Positions 1 through 12,946 of a stretch of DNA of 64,000 bases are shown piece after piece. The DNA comes from Primula veris (lineage: Eukaryota > Streptophyta > Magnoliopsida > Ericales > Primulaceae), in the NCBI GenBank assembly GCA_963682055.1, contig OY821742.1:1511816-1575815 (forward strand), given 5' to 3'. Below the pieces are notes generated by a model, which saw only the letters and a list, made by a program, of their open reading frames with translations, ran no database searches and was not told the origin of the DNA. The translations under genes were made by a program, and so were the position numbers. Each line of letters opens with the position of its first letter. Position 1 is the stretch's first letter.

Positions 1-1455
1 GGGTGGGGCCTTGCTACCGATGGTCAAGTCATTTTTGGAAGTGATGGAACTTCGAAATTATATCATATTGACCCACAAACATTAAAAGGTACCCGGGATT
101 AAAGCATTTCCTTTCTTCAAGCTTTCTGCCCTGTTAGTAACCGAGTTCACTTGTTTATATAGAAACAAGACCGTCATTTCCAAATCATCTAAGTGGTCTA
201 ATATTTTTATCCTTGGTATAGTTATTAAGAGCCACACTATCAAGTACAAAGAGCATGAAGTGCACAATCTTAATGAACTGGAGTATGTGAATGGTGAAAT
301 TTGGGCAAATGTTTGGTTGGTATGTTCATATCTGTTATTATAACTTTAGTGGTTATAGGATATTTTTCTCATCTTTCATTTCGTTTATTATCCGATTGAT
401 TTTTATGTTCCATGTTACTTACCTGGAGTTTTTGTCTTTATTCCATACAGACTGATTGTATTGCTAGAATTTCGCCCAAAGATGGATTTTTGCTTGGTTG
501 GATCCTCCTTCCCAAACTAAGGTTCGGTTTTGCCATTTTTCTCTTTTTTTATTTACTTAATATCTTGATCATCCACCACAATGAGAAGGTATACTTTTGA
601 GACAAATGCTAATGCACTCTTCATTACGATATTCATAGGGAGGGATTGTTGAGATCTGATAACATGGTAAGTCTTTTCTAAAGCTAGAAAGTCTTTCACG
701 AATGTTTGAATTTTAAAGTTGTACAGTGATCTCCTTATCTTTAAGCGTTTTCATTGACGATAATTCTGGCCTCTCTTTTTCCCCCCAGAGAATTGATGTT
801 CTAAATGGCATTGCTTGGGATAGTGAGAAAGACCGAATTTTTGGTAAGTTCGTATTACTTGATCCTTTGTCTCTCTCATATGATTATTTGCCTTCCGCAT
901 ATTTTCGTGTAATACCGTGTCTGCAGATATATAATTCAGTATTTATCATCTTTGAGAGATAAGTGTATGCTATGCTTGTAAATAAGAATAATCTGAAAGA
1001 ACACCGAAAATGGGGATTCACCTGGCAATGTCTTTGCCTGTCCGGACTTTTGGTTTTATTTTGGTTTGAAATTTACAATATATTCACAAAAAGGGTTTCA
1101 AAAATAAAATCTGTATTTTAAAAATTTAAGCAATGATATCCTAGATGGTCTGAAGACCAGTTGTGATGGAATAAAATACACTGTTGTGAGGACGACCTTT
1201 TGTTGATTAGGTCAACAAGAGCTTATCCTCGGTTACTACCTCGGAAAGTAGATGAATTTCTTTCTGACACTTTTAGCCGTTATGTCTTATACATATTCCC
1301 CATCTAAATCTTTCAGTCATTTTTGTTCTTCACCAGTTACAGGGAAATTGTGGCCGAAGCTTTTTGAAATCAAGCTTAGGCCATCCGATAAGCTGAGAGA
1401 TGGAGTTGTTGAGCAAATGTGCCTTAGAAAACCGTTCAAATTTGTGAAATTATAG
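1..1455 (+). CDS. QC: Glutaminyl-peptide cyclotransferase (plant glutaminyl cyclase), 3' part
   Basis: This enzyme converts N-terminal glutamine of proteins and peptides to pyroglutamate; the plant type is a beta-propeller protein (PF05096) unrelated to the animal zinc enzyme. Six exons can be joined in phase: 1-88, 222-319, 451-521, 639-666, 789-843 and 1337-1455, all bounded by GT and AG, giving 152 residues and a TAG stop at 1453. Diagnostic stretches are GWGLATDGQVIFGSDGTSKL, NELEYVNGEIWANVW, TDCIARISPKDGFLLGWI, LNGIAWDSEKDRIFVTGKLW and PKLFEIKLRP, which match the conserved C-terminal half of the family. The first exon is cut by the window edge, so the N-terminus and start are not visible. 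The last 27 residues after FEIKLRP are not a conserved part. Identification is firm; exact splice sites are inferred from reading phase. Confidence 0.9.
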
Positions 1456-2783
1456 CGCTCAAATATGCCCATACACCCCCATTTCAAATATGATCAAAGT
1501 TTAACCAATTTAAATTGTTGTTTTGACATATTGTAATGGAAATTGAGACGATTGCTTGAAGAGGTATTTTACCCATATTCATCTTTTAGATATAGGTATT
1601 ATACTTATGTAAAGTGGTGTAAAATGAATGATCTTCTGCCTGAGGGTTAAAAAAGATGTACGAATACATGAGGAAAACTATATACAAACAATTGAAACAT
1701 TCCATTCAAAAGGAATTCAAATGGCGTGGTAGTTTTCAAATCCGCCCATTTTCCTTTTATCAACTAATGTATTATTTTACGATTCCTATTTTGAGGGTTA
1801 AGGAACGCTCCTCTACTTGGGATTTAGATTGGGGTAAATTAGTATAACTGTATGAATAAATATCATGAGCATTTGAGTGTAATATTCGAACACGATATTA
1901 AGGTTGCTAAAACCTGTAATATGTTTCAGTCTACCTACAGATTCGGTGTTTATCCTTTCTATCCTTTGAACGAAATAAAACCACTATAGAATAAACAAGC
2001 TTTAAAATTCAAGATCTTGATTCCTCTTGCTCGGTGATCGCATATAGAAAGGGTAGTCATTGACATTTGCAAATTTATAGTAAAGGGAAATGTGTTCTAC
2101 ATTTGAAATTTTGTTTGTGTTCACGTATAAGTAATTTGCAAAGGAACATTCTCCCTTCTTTTCCTTGTGAGACTAGTTGAGCAGAGCCGTCACACCCAAG
2201 TCGGCCTTGTTCGTAAACATGGTAGCTAGAAAATTTGTATCAAGCCGTATTTTGTTATAATTAACTATTGGAGTAGGATGATGATATATCTTGTAGAGAC
2301 TCACCAAGATTCATTGATCTCGGTATACATTGATTAAATGACCCTCACCGAGAATAAATGTGTCTGAAAAGTATCATTACTCATTGGGAAGTCCAGAAAT
2401 TATAAGGAAACTAGTGCCTAACAAATATGGACAGACAAAATTAATAGTGCATTGGAATAAGATTTGTTGGGCAAGTAATATTTCCTATTTGGGAATATGA
2501 AATATGTCAATTATTATCTTATAAAATTTGATTTCCCGTAATATTCTAAATGGTTCTATTTTTGATTAAAGTTGTCAGTGCACAATTTTCTCATCAATAG
2601 AAATAGATAAATAAACAAGTTACAGTTTAAAGCGTGTAAATTGTTTCCCAAGTTATTGGGTGGTAGAAAAGAATAAAACCTTGGTAAAGTGTTACTCAAG
2701 AAAATAACTAATAATAGCCATCAAATCAATTACCTAATTTTCCCTAAATCTTCCCCAAATCAAAACTAAATTACAAAAATTAC
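1456..2783. other. Intergenic region, no gene seen
   Basis: AT-rich spacer between the glutaminyl cyclase and the cystatin-like gene. Only short unrelated reading frames occur, none with recognisable protein sequence. The last few hundred bases must contain the promoter of the gene at 2784, but no clear TATA element could be singled out. Confidence 0.5.
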
Positions 2784-4564
2784 ATGGCGCTTCGTTTGTT
2801 AATCAAAAGATTCATCTCAGCAAGTCGAATGTCCCTTCAACGGCGTCGTAACCTTACCAATTCCGAATTATTTCCAGAAAACAATAAAATTCAAGAAACA
2901 ATAAGAGTCCCGGGTTTGTATAGCAACAAGGTGGAACCTGTTGGTTATCATAGTGAGTTTTTTAAGGTTCTTGAGGCTCGTGAGAACGAGGAGACTGTAC
3001 GATGTGGCCAATTCTGTGACGAGGATACTTTTAATGCTGAGAAATTTGCGGATGATTGTACGGTCAGCAGTTATAGATTTGCGGACGAGGATACGGTTAA
3101 CGCGTCGAAATTGGTGGATGAAGATGCTGTCGGTTCTGCCAGATTTGCTGTCGGTGAGATCGCTCGGGCCAAGGTTTGTTTCAATTGTTTCATCTTCAAG
3201 ATTATGTGTTTGTGTATATTGGATTGTTTAGATAATTAACATAATTTAATTGTTTAACTAAACTTGAGAAAAAATCATTCAGGATTGCCCGGCCTTAGGA
3301 TTCCGAAAAGTTTGGGATTGAACTAAATAATAAACTACTTATTTTCAGTATCAAGATCGGTCCAGTTTGCATTTGATACAATCTTGATCGGACTGTCGAT
3401 TGAAAATCCCACACCTATATTTAGGTGTACCGAAGGAAGATATTTAAGTTTAATTCAATTCAAATAAAGTCCAAACTGATATATATATACAACTTCCGAA
3501 TCCGGTACTCTCTATCTATGTATATTTAAGTTTAAACAGCAAGATTCGTAGTAAAAAAACTCGATTCAGAGCTAAAAAAACCTTACAAGCTCGCTTTTCC
3601 CTTTTTAGGCCGCTAAAGCTTACACTTTTAGCGTAGCTCTTGCAAAAACGCTTTAGCTAAGATTTCGCTTTTTAAAACATTGATGTAAAGTTATTCTTTT
3701 ACCTAGTATAACAAAATTTGTTGTATCCTATTTTGTTTGGCTTAATATTTTGGAAATCAGAAAGGTATAAAGTCAAAGCATTTAGCCATTTACCCATAAG
3801 TCCATAGATCATAGGTTTTGCATTCTTATATACTTTCTTATAATAATAAAGTAAGCTATACAAACTGTTAAGAATATATTACACAAAATTCATTGCTATC
3901 ATCAATATATAAAGTGAAATTTAAGTATTTAACTCAGAAAACACAAATGTTTGTAAAATATACACTTAGAGCCACACATTTTAAACTATATCCCGCCTTT
4001 TATGCTTCTTGGATTTCTCAGCATAGCAGAACAAAGTTTCCAATGCTGCTACAAAATGCAGGTCTTATGGAGTTTTGAAGATATATCGATTTTTAACTAA
4101 ATAATTATGTCAACCCTGGGAACTGATATACAGTAAAATCATTCTATCCCAATGTCTTTATTTTGCTGTGTTTGGGGAAAAATATGCATTTCGAGTCTCA
4201 AAAAGATTTGCATTCACCTGTGGTACTTGTTATGAATTTTATGATAGTGCATAGTAATTTGTACGAGTAAACGAATTTGTTCTTTTTCCGGCTTAGTTTT
4301 CTCTTGCTTTTCTTCTAATATGACGGCGTAGTCTTTGATCAATTATGTTCCTTATTTCTTTCCATTCCTTCTCAGAAATCAAATATAGAGTTTGTAAGGG
4401 TACTTAAATCAAGTCGAACTCCAAGTTGGAGCCACAATCATCAAATTATCTTAGAGGCGGTCAATAAAGATAGCGGTGAAAAAAGTACCTATTATGTGGA
4501 AGTTGAGTCGCAACAATGGATCGAGCAAGAGCCTTTCAAGCTAACTACATGGATATCTGAGTAA
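2784..4564 (+). CDS. Cystatin-like protein with 11-residue N-terminal repeats and no QxVxG loop
   Basis: Two exons, 2784-3173 and 4376-4564, join in phase 0 across a 1202-bp GT-AG intron and give 192 residues. The C-terminal part reads as a plant cystatin fold: SARFAVGEIARAK resembles the LARFAV helix, then SNIEFVRVLK, HQIILEAVN, YYVEVESQQWIEQEPFK, including the conserved Trp near the second loop. The papain-binding QxVxG motif is absent; that place reads RTPSWSH, so protease inhibition is doubtful. Residues 77-120 are four 11-residue (33-bp) tandem repeats of the type FADEDTVNASK, in register with the helix that follows, as if that helix start had been amplified. The first 25 residues are Arg-rich, without acid, and amphipathic, suggesting a mitochondrial or plastid presequence. 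The splice junction is inferred from reading phase; function is unknown. Confidence 0.6.
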
Positions 4565-6088
4565 ACCTTGTTGCATTGTCTTTTGGCCTCCTTTTTACTT
4601 TTAGCTAAATGGTTGTTTTCTCTTTCGTAACAATTCACTAGAATTCCATGTTACAGAAATTTGTAAGTGGTGATATTGTTCGTCTGCTATTCACTACCTA
4701 AACAAGACAACAAACAGCCCCTTTCTTTGGAACCCCAAGTTTCATTTCGATGATATTTTCAGCGTTTAGTTCCGGTCAGGAACATATCCTTGTAAATTAG
4801 TTACGTTTTGATTTTCACAATGATAATGATAACGATTGATAATGTATTTCTTAACCGAAGATGAAATGTTTTTTGATTACACAAATCCTCTCGTCATTTC
4901 TTTTATTCTTTCTTTGAATTATGAACTTTAATTATGTCGAACATCTTAATTAGAAGTTCGTTAAACAAAGATTTTAAGAACAAGGATCTTGCTTTAGATC
5001 GTTTAGTTGAGATTGCTGTGGCAGAGAATTTTTTTTAATCAAATTGTGGATCAAGAGATACTTGAGAATGCTCCACTGAATGAAGTAAAAAAATTGTTTT
5101 GATAGAGTGGTTGACCTAGATGTTGCAAAAAAGACCCAAACTAGGAGAGCAATAATTTTATGATTTGTTTTTCTTTTCAGTTTAGCTGATAATAAACTAC
5201 GTTAATTACTATCATCTTTTGTTCAAAAATGACGGAAGTTCGTGTTAAGACTAAAAATGTCTCCAAACAAGTGATAACGACAATTTGTTGGAGAATGAGT
5301 CCGAGTCTGTCCATCGACTTAGATTAGTCTGTAAGTCTGTCTCCTAGCTTTATTTGAGAAGAAATTCAAAGTAATAACATCTTTCTATGCAATAGAATTG
5401 CGGTTAAATTCTCGTGCTTTTTTGCTTAAGAGTATACGAGACTTTGCGGTTATGCTGTGCGGATCAATTATGTGCATAGCTAAAGCCTTATAGATCCGCG
5501 CCTACATTTGTAAAGGCACTAACGAGTTTTGAACGAATTATAACAATTGAACTTAATATTGAACTTTTCAAAATGATTTTTTGTCTTAAGACATGAACTG
5601 ACATCGGGGAAGGCAAATTAAATAACGAACTAAACATCAAGATGGAAAGTGATCGATGCGGATATAGTAAGTACTTGTTTTCTTTTTGAACTAGAAGGCG
5701 GATAACGATACGTGTAATAGGTGTTTCGCAAATCGGCCACATGTGCTCTGATCTTTTCAAAGTGAAGACCATGTATACTGTTAGAGTTTAAATTACACAA
5801 CATCGATAATATATCGATCAAGCATACTATCAGATTTTTCAATCCATCGTTTATGTCTAATATTGAAATTAAATAACTTATGCGTTCTATATGGTATGTT
5901 TTGGATGAGTATCCTTACAATTTATTTATTTTTTTAAATGAATGTTTTCCTGTAAAAGTAATATTTCTATTTCTAATGGAATGTTTATCTCAAAATAATT
6001 TTGGAAAGACAATGTCAATTCAAACCTAGGAAATTGATTTAAGGGTTAAATTAAAGTTGTACATGAAATGGAACTTGATTGTGAAATA
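4565..6088. other. Intergenic region with a possible gene fragment
   Basis: Mostly featureless AT-rich sequence. At 4934-5038 a frame opens with ATG and, after a T8 run where one extra T would shift the frame, continues to about 5103 with plausible protein-like composition (LALDRLVEIAVAENFF then NQIVDQEILENAPLNE). It faintly recalls the C-terminal part of a plant receptor kinase but could not be identified. Nothing else is supported here. Confidence 0.3.
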
Positions 6089-6305
6089 CTCCATCCCTAT
6101 CGATTTATATGTCATATACGAAACTATACGCAACTTTGATAGATTTTGAATACGTAACTAAATTGTTAAAATGAAAATTTCAATTTTTTTTTACATAGTT
6201 TAAATGTTAAATTACATGATATAATTTTTTACAAAATTATTTTGACAATTTAGTTACATATTCAAAATTGTTCAAAGCAGCCGGTGGTTTCGTATATAAC
6301 TATTA
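6089..6305. mobile_element. Palindromic MITE, Stowaway-like
   Basis: A foldback unit without coding capacity. It begins CTCCATCCCTATCG after a TA, and its two halves are inverted copies: GAATACGTAACTAAATTG near 6148 pairs with CAATTTAGTTACATATTC near 6246. The right terminus has decayed. A related copy lies at about 12295-12512. Confidence 0.6.
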
Positions 6306-6396
6306 TGTTTGAACATCCCCTAATCATGCAACCCACATGTTGTGTAGTAGTTTTACTTTCTTAAGAAAGAAAAATATGACTTTTGAATATTAATTA

Positions 6397-6626
6397 CTCT
6401 CTCCGTTTCTATTTAATTGTTAACTATGAACCTACGTGCAATTTTGATCTGCTTATAACTTGTATCAAAATTGTTGAAATGAACTTTTTTATAATCTAAT
6501 CGTAAAATTTAACATTTAAACTATATGGTCAACTTTTAAAAAATTTCATTATGACAATTTTGATACAAGTTATTAATCGATCAAAATTACAGTCAGTTTC
6601 GTAATGTACAATTAAATGAACGTAAA
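6397..6626. mobile_element. Stowaway MITE
   Basis: Starts CTCTCTCCGTTTC next to a TA, close to the Stowaway terminal repeat CTCCCTCCGTTTC. It carries the family's internal inverted repeat TAACTTGTATCAAAATTG (left) and CAATTTTGATACAAGTTA (right). The right terminal repeat is eroded, so the end is approximate. At least six further copies occur in the window. Confidence 0.7.
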
Positions 6627-6881
6627 TATTAGTGATTAGTATTGTGTGTGTTGACAAAGAGATCAACTAGTTAATGGATGTACATGGAATGTTTTATACT
6701 TGTATTAATATATTTCCTTTTAAATTGGAACAAGTGATCAATATTGCTTTCTCCAATAATTATATTCAAATTCAACGCTAGTCAATTTATTTAGGCAAAA
6801 TATGAGAAAATTAACTGGACCTACCACCATGTTTTGCAAAAGCTCATAATTACTCAAGTTTTTCTACCTGTTTTTCCCATT

Positions 6882-7168
6882 ACAGATTTAATTAATATAG
6901 TGGTGAAATTAAGCTAATTAACATTGGAAAAAACTAAAGTTTTGATAGTATAATTTGTTAATATTAGTATGTCAACTAAATACATCATACTATATGATAT
7001 ATCATTTTGTACTTAATCAATACCATACAGATTTAATATAGTGGTGAGATTAAGCTAATTAACATTGGAAAAAACTAAAGTTTTGATAGTATAATTTGTT
7101 AATATTAGTAATGTCAAATAAATGCATCATACTATATGATATATCATTTTGTACTTAATCAATACCAT
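6882..7168. repeat. Direct tandem duplication, about 145 bp x 2
   Basis: Copy one is 6882-7026 and copy two 7027-7168. Both begin ACAGATTTAAT and end AATCAATACCAT. They differ by a few substitutions and small indels, so the duplication is fairly recent. No coding potential. Confidence 0.85.
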
Positions 7169-7764
7169 GTCGTAACAAAGTTAAGATTTTATATTTCGAC
7201 TTTCACTTTAACAAATTGTTTTATCGAAACAATTTATCTTAATTAAATTATTATTATGTTGGACATGTTTTTTTTATCGATAATAATTACAAATTAAATT
7301 TTCTATTTTTTTATTTAATTTTTCTTAGTGGGTCACAAAAGAAGCCTTGATGGTGAATACGTGCACGTTGAACTTTTGAATATTAGTGCGATAAATAACG
7401 TGCACGTAGCAATATAAGTCAGGTTTGAAGTGAGTCCAAATAATGGGTCACTTTTTTTTGTAATCAAAATAATGAGCCACTTTTTTTGTTCTTTTTGTAA
7501 TCAAAATAATGAGTCACTTATTTGCACTAAGGGGCCGTCCATGGAATGAGATTCTGAAACGTAGCACAATCAAGTTTTTTATTCATTTAGAATATTTAAA
7601 TTTATCTTTGTATTTATACTTTTAGAAAGTTATTTTACTTTTTATTGTATTACAATTATTGGTGGATTATCTCATTCATACATGATTCATTTTAGCTAGA
7701 ACATAGATGAAAAGATGGATATATAATGGACGATACATTTATTTTATTTAGTTGACAATTATAT

Positions 7765-7957
7765 CACTACAAAAAAATGCATAAATAGCGACGGTATTAG
7801 TGACGGTATTTTTTGTTACGAGCTTATTAACGACGGTTTTTGTGACGGTTTTGTGACAGTTTAGTCAATTTGCGACAGATTTGTGACAACTTTTTAAATT
7901 AGCGACAGGCTTGTGACAGCTTTTGGCTCTCACTAAATCAAATATTATTTTGTAGTG
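7765..7957. mobile_element. CACTA-derived MITE with 3-bp TSD
   Basis: 193-bp element with ends CACTACAAAAAAA and TTTTGTAGTG, flanked on both sides by TAT. This is the hallmark of CACTA (En/Spm) transposons, which make 3-bp target duplications. The interior holds imperfect repeats of GCGACGG and GTGACAG motifs like the subterminal transposase-binding repeats of CACTA elements. There is no transposase, so it is non-autonomous. Two relatives lie near 58.3 and 59.2 kb. Confidence 0.85.
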
Positions 7958-9198
7958 TATGAACCATGAACAAAATAAAAAATCCGAAGCATGTTATAAT
8001 AAAACAAAATACTATTTATTTACATAAGCAAAATAAACTGTTCACTACACGCTTTCCAAAATCGATAACGATTCGGGCTGCAAACGAGAGTTGAAACTCG
8101 GATAATTTATACTGCTACATAGATCAGTAATTTAATTATCCTCATTGTATATATATATATATCCATTTATGGCCATTATGTATGGCTCCGTCAAGGATCC
8201 ACATTCTTCGATTTGAGTTCCGTTTTGCTACATAGCATTGGTGGATATGAGGTACGTGCTTAACGATGTAATATATATAGCTTGTGTGATGTAATCAGTC
8301 GAAGATGTTGGTGTGAAATTAGTTACACTCGTTACTTCACCCTCTCCGAGCAGCGTGAAGAAATTTGACCTTTTTTTCTCGCGCGTATTTTTCAAGTTGG
8401 TCTTAATTAAAGTCATACTCTAAAGTCGTAACACTAGAAAGAAATAATAAAACTCGAGAGGAAATACCACCCGTTGCGGTGTTTTAACTTAAACTGACAA
8501 CATCTGGTGCAATACTAGATTAATTCCGATGTCATTTGTTGGTTTTTCAGTTAGACGTGATTTTATCGGAACCCTTGGAAGGATTAAACATCAAACTATT
8601 ATGACAACAAAAAGAATAAAAGGTAGTCAAGTCTCCCTTAACAAGCATCTTGGTGCATAATTTATTTCCCCTATCTAGCGATGTCGACACATAGATCGAA
8701 CAACGTACGTTAGTGATCAACACGATAATTGTATTTTTTTTTGTGTAAATTAATCAGACCTATTACATACATCCTCTTTCTCTCTTTATACTTGTGCTAA
8801 ATTTTTTTTTATCTAATTAGGTCCGATAATTCGACCATTCCTTTCGCTTCTAAACCCTTTTGGGGATCTCGTAACAGTAGTGATCGTGTTAAATCGCTTT
8901 TAGGTAATCGCTAACACTTGCGAGTATTATATCATAATCATTAGTGTTTGCTATTACAAAACAAAGCAATCAAATTTGTAGTTTCATATATTTCTTTTCA
9001 TAATATACTAATTTCCAAACAAAGAACTAAAGTGGCATTTCAGATTTCCCTATTTCGTTAAAACTTCTGTTTTCGTACATTAACGCGCCATATACTCTTC
9101 AAACTCGGGATTTCATCAACAAATAGGTCATACTTTGATCTCTAGAACTAGCACTAAAAAATCTCTACAATGTATATATTCACCGGTATAACAAATTA
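7958..9198. other. Intergenic region downstream of beta-carotene hydroxylase
   Basis: No gene seen on either strand. A short (TA)n tract lies at about 8150-8162. The part next to 9198 is expected to hold the 3' UTR of the minus-strand hydroxylase gene. Confidence 0.5.
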
Positions 9199-12165
9199 TC
9201 ACGAACTTTTCGACGATAACCGAATCCTCCGTTTCACTTCCTTGTCCAACTCTTCATGTCCTCCTACATCCTCAATTTCCTGCACCATATAACATAAACA
9301 ACAAATTCATTTAAATTTTCCATCTTTCCCTCAATATAATCCAAATTTTCGTTATAAAATAATAAAAATACAAATCAACAATAATAATAAAAATAAGGTG
9401 TGACCACATTACCTTAGGTCCCAAGAATAGCCCATATGGAACCCCTTTGAACTTGTCTGTGTGGTGGAGCTACAAAACAAAACAAAATATCAAAATCAGG
9501 GAAATTTCTAGACATTAAAAAGAGGGAAAATTACACAATAACTATTATATTTTAGCATGCATACTTTAAATTATAACAGTTAATACTCCCTATAGTTTAA
9601 ATTTTAAATTAGGATGCATAGTAAACAAAATTATGGTCATCATTAAATAATAATTCACCCTACTTAAACCATAATTGTTCCTTCATTATTTAAATGGACC
9701 TTATTAACATAAGGACTAATAATGTTCTAACAATAACTACTTAGCGCACGAGTAGAGTTAGGAGGGGTTGACAATGGCTACAACCACCTCATATTATTAA
9801 AAACGCTACTACTCGGTATATGTTTTACATATAAATTTATAAAAATAGTGGATTGGTGCCCCGCAAATTTTGTTGGAATTCACCACATTGTTCGAATCCT
9901 AGCTGCGCCAGATAGATGTTTGGATGCAACTATATACTTATAGAACTGTAAGTGTAATCATTTCAAAAACTATTAGTAAAGAAAATAGAGTAAATGGCAA
10001 GATTATGATTAATAAGTTAATATCTATTGTAGTAAACTCCATTATTATGTATTTTCTTTTTATTTTGGTACCTGGTGGGCAGCAGCAACTTTTCTGAAGT
10101 AAGGGACATTAGCAACGGGACCAACCGGAAATCTCTTGTGAACGAGACCGTCGTGGACAAACATGTACGCCATCCCAAACACCGTTACTCCAAGCCCCTA
10201 TATATATAAAGTATATGGTATGTATTTATAGGTTGACAATTAAAATTGTATGAATTTTACATGGTTGATGTTGTATTAATATAAGATATATAATCTAGCT
10301 AGCTACTTGGTTCTAAATTTTCAAATAAAAATGCAAAATGAGTAAAGCTTGAAAAGAGAAAGACTTGTTTCGTATTGAATGAAAAAAAAAAGCATCAGAA
10401 ATTACTAAGTTTTTGTCATTACAATTACGAAACTGAGAAACTGTAAAATAACGGAGTAAATCTATCGATTTCGGGGGAAATAAGTGTGTGAGATAAAACT
10501 ATGAGAATCAAATGGAATTTCTAACCAAAATACTGAATCATGAGTGTAGTTCAGCTTATGAGTCACTAATAAGAATGACATATATATGACATGATTTATT
10601 AATGTCTAATAATCCATCAAAATACTTATCAACAAAAGAAATAATTAGGATTAAGGTTGTTGCATTAACTAACTAACATTGACCATGTCAAATATAAATG
10701 CATTTGAAATGAGAGCCTTTTCATACTAGGCAGTAGATTGAAAAATATGTTTTTTTTTCCACAAAAGTATGGTTAAATATATATATGTATTTAAACAAAT
10801 ACACTTACGGCGCCGAAGCAGAGACCGGGAATTAGGCCTTTGTGGAAGAAACCGTAGTTGAGGAGTGCTATGGCAGGTCCGGCGTTTATAATGGCAAATA
10901 TATCGTTTAGCTCAAACGGACCTTCTCGTGGCTTATGGTGCGACTACATAACAAAATTATTTTTTAACAACAATTAGTAAAAAAATCAAGAATAGACTCT
11001 ATTACAAGCTCATCACAAAATGTATAAAAAAATTTAAATAATTCAAAAAAATGACATCAAACCTCATGCATGTGCCATAAAGAAGCATGCCAGAGTGCCC
11101 TATGAGCCCATCTTGCCCAAAATTCCATCCCCACCTGAATTTCGGAAATTCTTAAATTAAATTTATTTTTTGCACTTTTGGGAAGTATATATCCTCAATA
11201 ATATATAGACTAAGTAGATAAAACTTTAAAAAAAAAATGGACAATTTTAACTTACAGCTGCTCCAACTGATAGTGCAAATGTACCAAACATCTCTGTGAA
11301 AGGCACTTCCTCACCCTAATTTACAAACATATTTCAATTGATTATGTTATAAATCTGATGATCAACATGATTATAAATTTATCGAAATATTGTATAAGTA
11401 CATATTATAGCATGAATCTAATTTATAGTTTAGAAACACATCTATTTATCTAATCATTGAGGTGAAAACAACATACATGAAATTCTTCAAATTTGCTAAA
11501 CAGACACTAATAGTATAAATTGGGAATTAGCTAGTTTATACTTGTGCTATTATAACTCAAGGGCAATATTAGGATATTTGAACCATGTTTTTTTTCTATA
11601 AATAAGTTCATAAAAGTGTACTTAATTAACCATCATTTTCCCTTTTTTTCTTCTTCTTGAAACTGAGATAAGGTTTATCCTAGTTTAAGTACATTTGTTA
11701 CATGACAAATACATAAACAATATCAATCACACGTTACAACGAAAAACATTAAATTTCGTTTCAAAATTAAATTACCATCATTTGCCAAGAGAACCTGTAA
11801 TAAACAGCCAAGATAGCCAAGGAGGTAACACCCAAGCTAGACATAACAGCAGCTACCAGATAAGTCGTCCGCTCCGATTTCTTCCTCGCTACTTTCTCTG
11901 CCACGTGTACCGCCCTCCTCTCGTTTTCCTCCTCCTCCTCCTCCTCATCGAGAACTGTTTTTTCTTCACGAGAATTATTTGAAATAATATCACTTAGTTT
12001 CTCGTCGCTTAATACGAAACAAATGGTTGAGGGTTTTAATTTCCTTGTACCCGAAAGGAGTGTGGTACTAAACCTGCGAACCGGTAGAGCAGTTCGGTTT
12101 AGGTTTAGGTTTAGGTTTAGCCGGAGGTAATGAGTCGCTAAGGCGACGGAATCTCCGGTTGCCAT
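9199..12165 (-). CDS. BCH: Beta-carotene 3-hydroxylase (non-heme di-iron)
   Basis: Hydroxylates the beta rings of beta-carotene to give zeaxanthin in plastids. Seven exons on the minus strand all join in phase 0: 12165-11776, 11315-11256, 11134-11063, 10943-10809, 10197-10072, 9469-9413 and 9279-9199, giving 306 residues, the usual length. The fatty-acid-hydroxylase histidine clusters are complete: HRALWH (161-166), HMHESHH (171-177), HDGLVH (234-239) and HQLHH (260-264). KKSERTTYLVAAVMSSLG and YYRFSWQM mark the conserved entry to the membrane domain. Residues 1 to about 55 are Ser/Thr/Arg-rich, consistent with a transit peptide, and include an unusual LNLNLNLNR run. An acidic stretch of seven consecutive Glu follows at about 73-79. 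The start is the first ATG of the open exon. In Arabidopsis a paralogue lies next to glutaminyl cyclase, as here. Confidence 0.95.
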
Positions 12166-12294
12166 TTATAATTAATATATAAGTATTTATTTGTGTATAT
12201 ATATGTAGAGAAAGAAGAAAGAAAGTCTTTTTTGTATTGGTCTAATGGTCTTTGTTTTAAATGGAATGTCGAGGTTAAATAGACGGAAGTCTAG

Positions 12295-12512
12295 TTGAAA
12301 TAAGTGCAATTTTTATCGGTTTTGAATATGTAACTAAATTATCGAAACGAAAAATTTTAAATTTTTTCTATATAGTTTAAATAATAAACTATATGATAGA
12401 ATTAAAAAAAAAAATTATTTCGGTAATTTAGTTACATGTTCAAAATCAATCAAAATTGCGCGTGGTTTTCTATAAGACTTATAAAGTGTGACAGAGTGAG
12501 TAATTAATTTGC
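12295..12512. mobile_element. Palindromic MITE, second copy of the 6.1-kb family
   Basis: GAATATGTAACTAAATTA near 12324 pairs with TAATTTAGTTACATGTTC near 12425, the same core as the unit at 6089-6305. The right end reads GACAGAGTGAG followed by TA. The left boundary is uncertain. It sits just upstream of the hydroxylase start. Confidence 0.55.
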
Positions 12513-12946
12513 ATATTCTTATATAGAGTAATGATTAGTATAATTCAACATGGGTATTATATTATCTTTTTAAACTTTGGCGTCTTATGTGTGAGATGTG
12601 GTCTAAAACTAAGTAATTAAGTAAAAATGTTATTATTATGAAAAAAGAATGGATGAAACAGTTGACTAAAATGGCAGAAACACTAATTTATTAAAAAAAA
12701 TTAGCAAACATATATATACAAAGGAAAAATTGATTTGTGGTCAACAAAAAAATGAAAGTGATCTATCACCGTAAACCATGTGATTGTCCATTGCCATTAG
12801 GTTTTTATATATTACTTTAAGTCAATTGGCATAATATCATAGGTGGTAAAATCAAATGAAATCGTAATTTTGAAAAATATGTTTGTTAATAACCTATTAA
12901 AGACTTAAAGTAAGGTGCCAAAATGCAACTCTAGACATTATATTTT

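Noticed and set aside
11695..11982. A 95-codon plus-strand frame over hydroxylase exon 1
   Set aside because: It is antisense to the conserved exon, which has full family identity.
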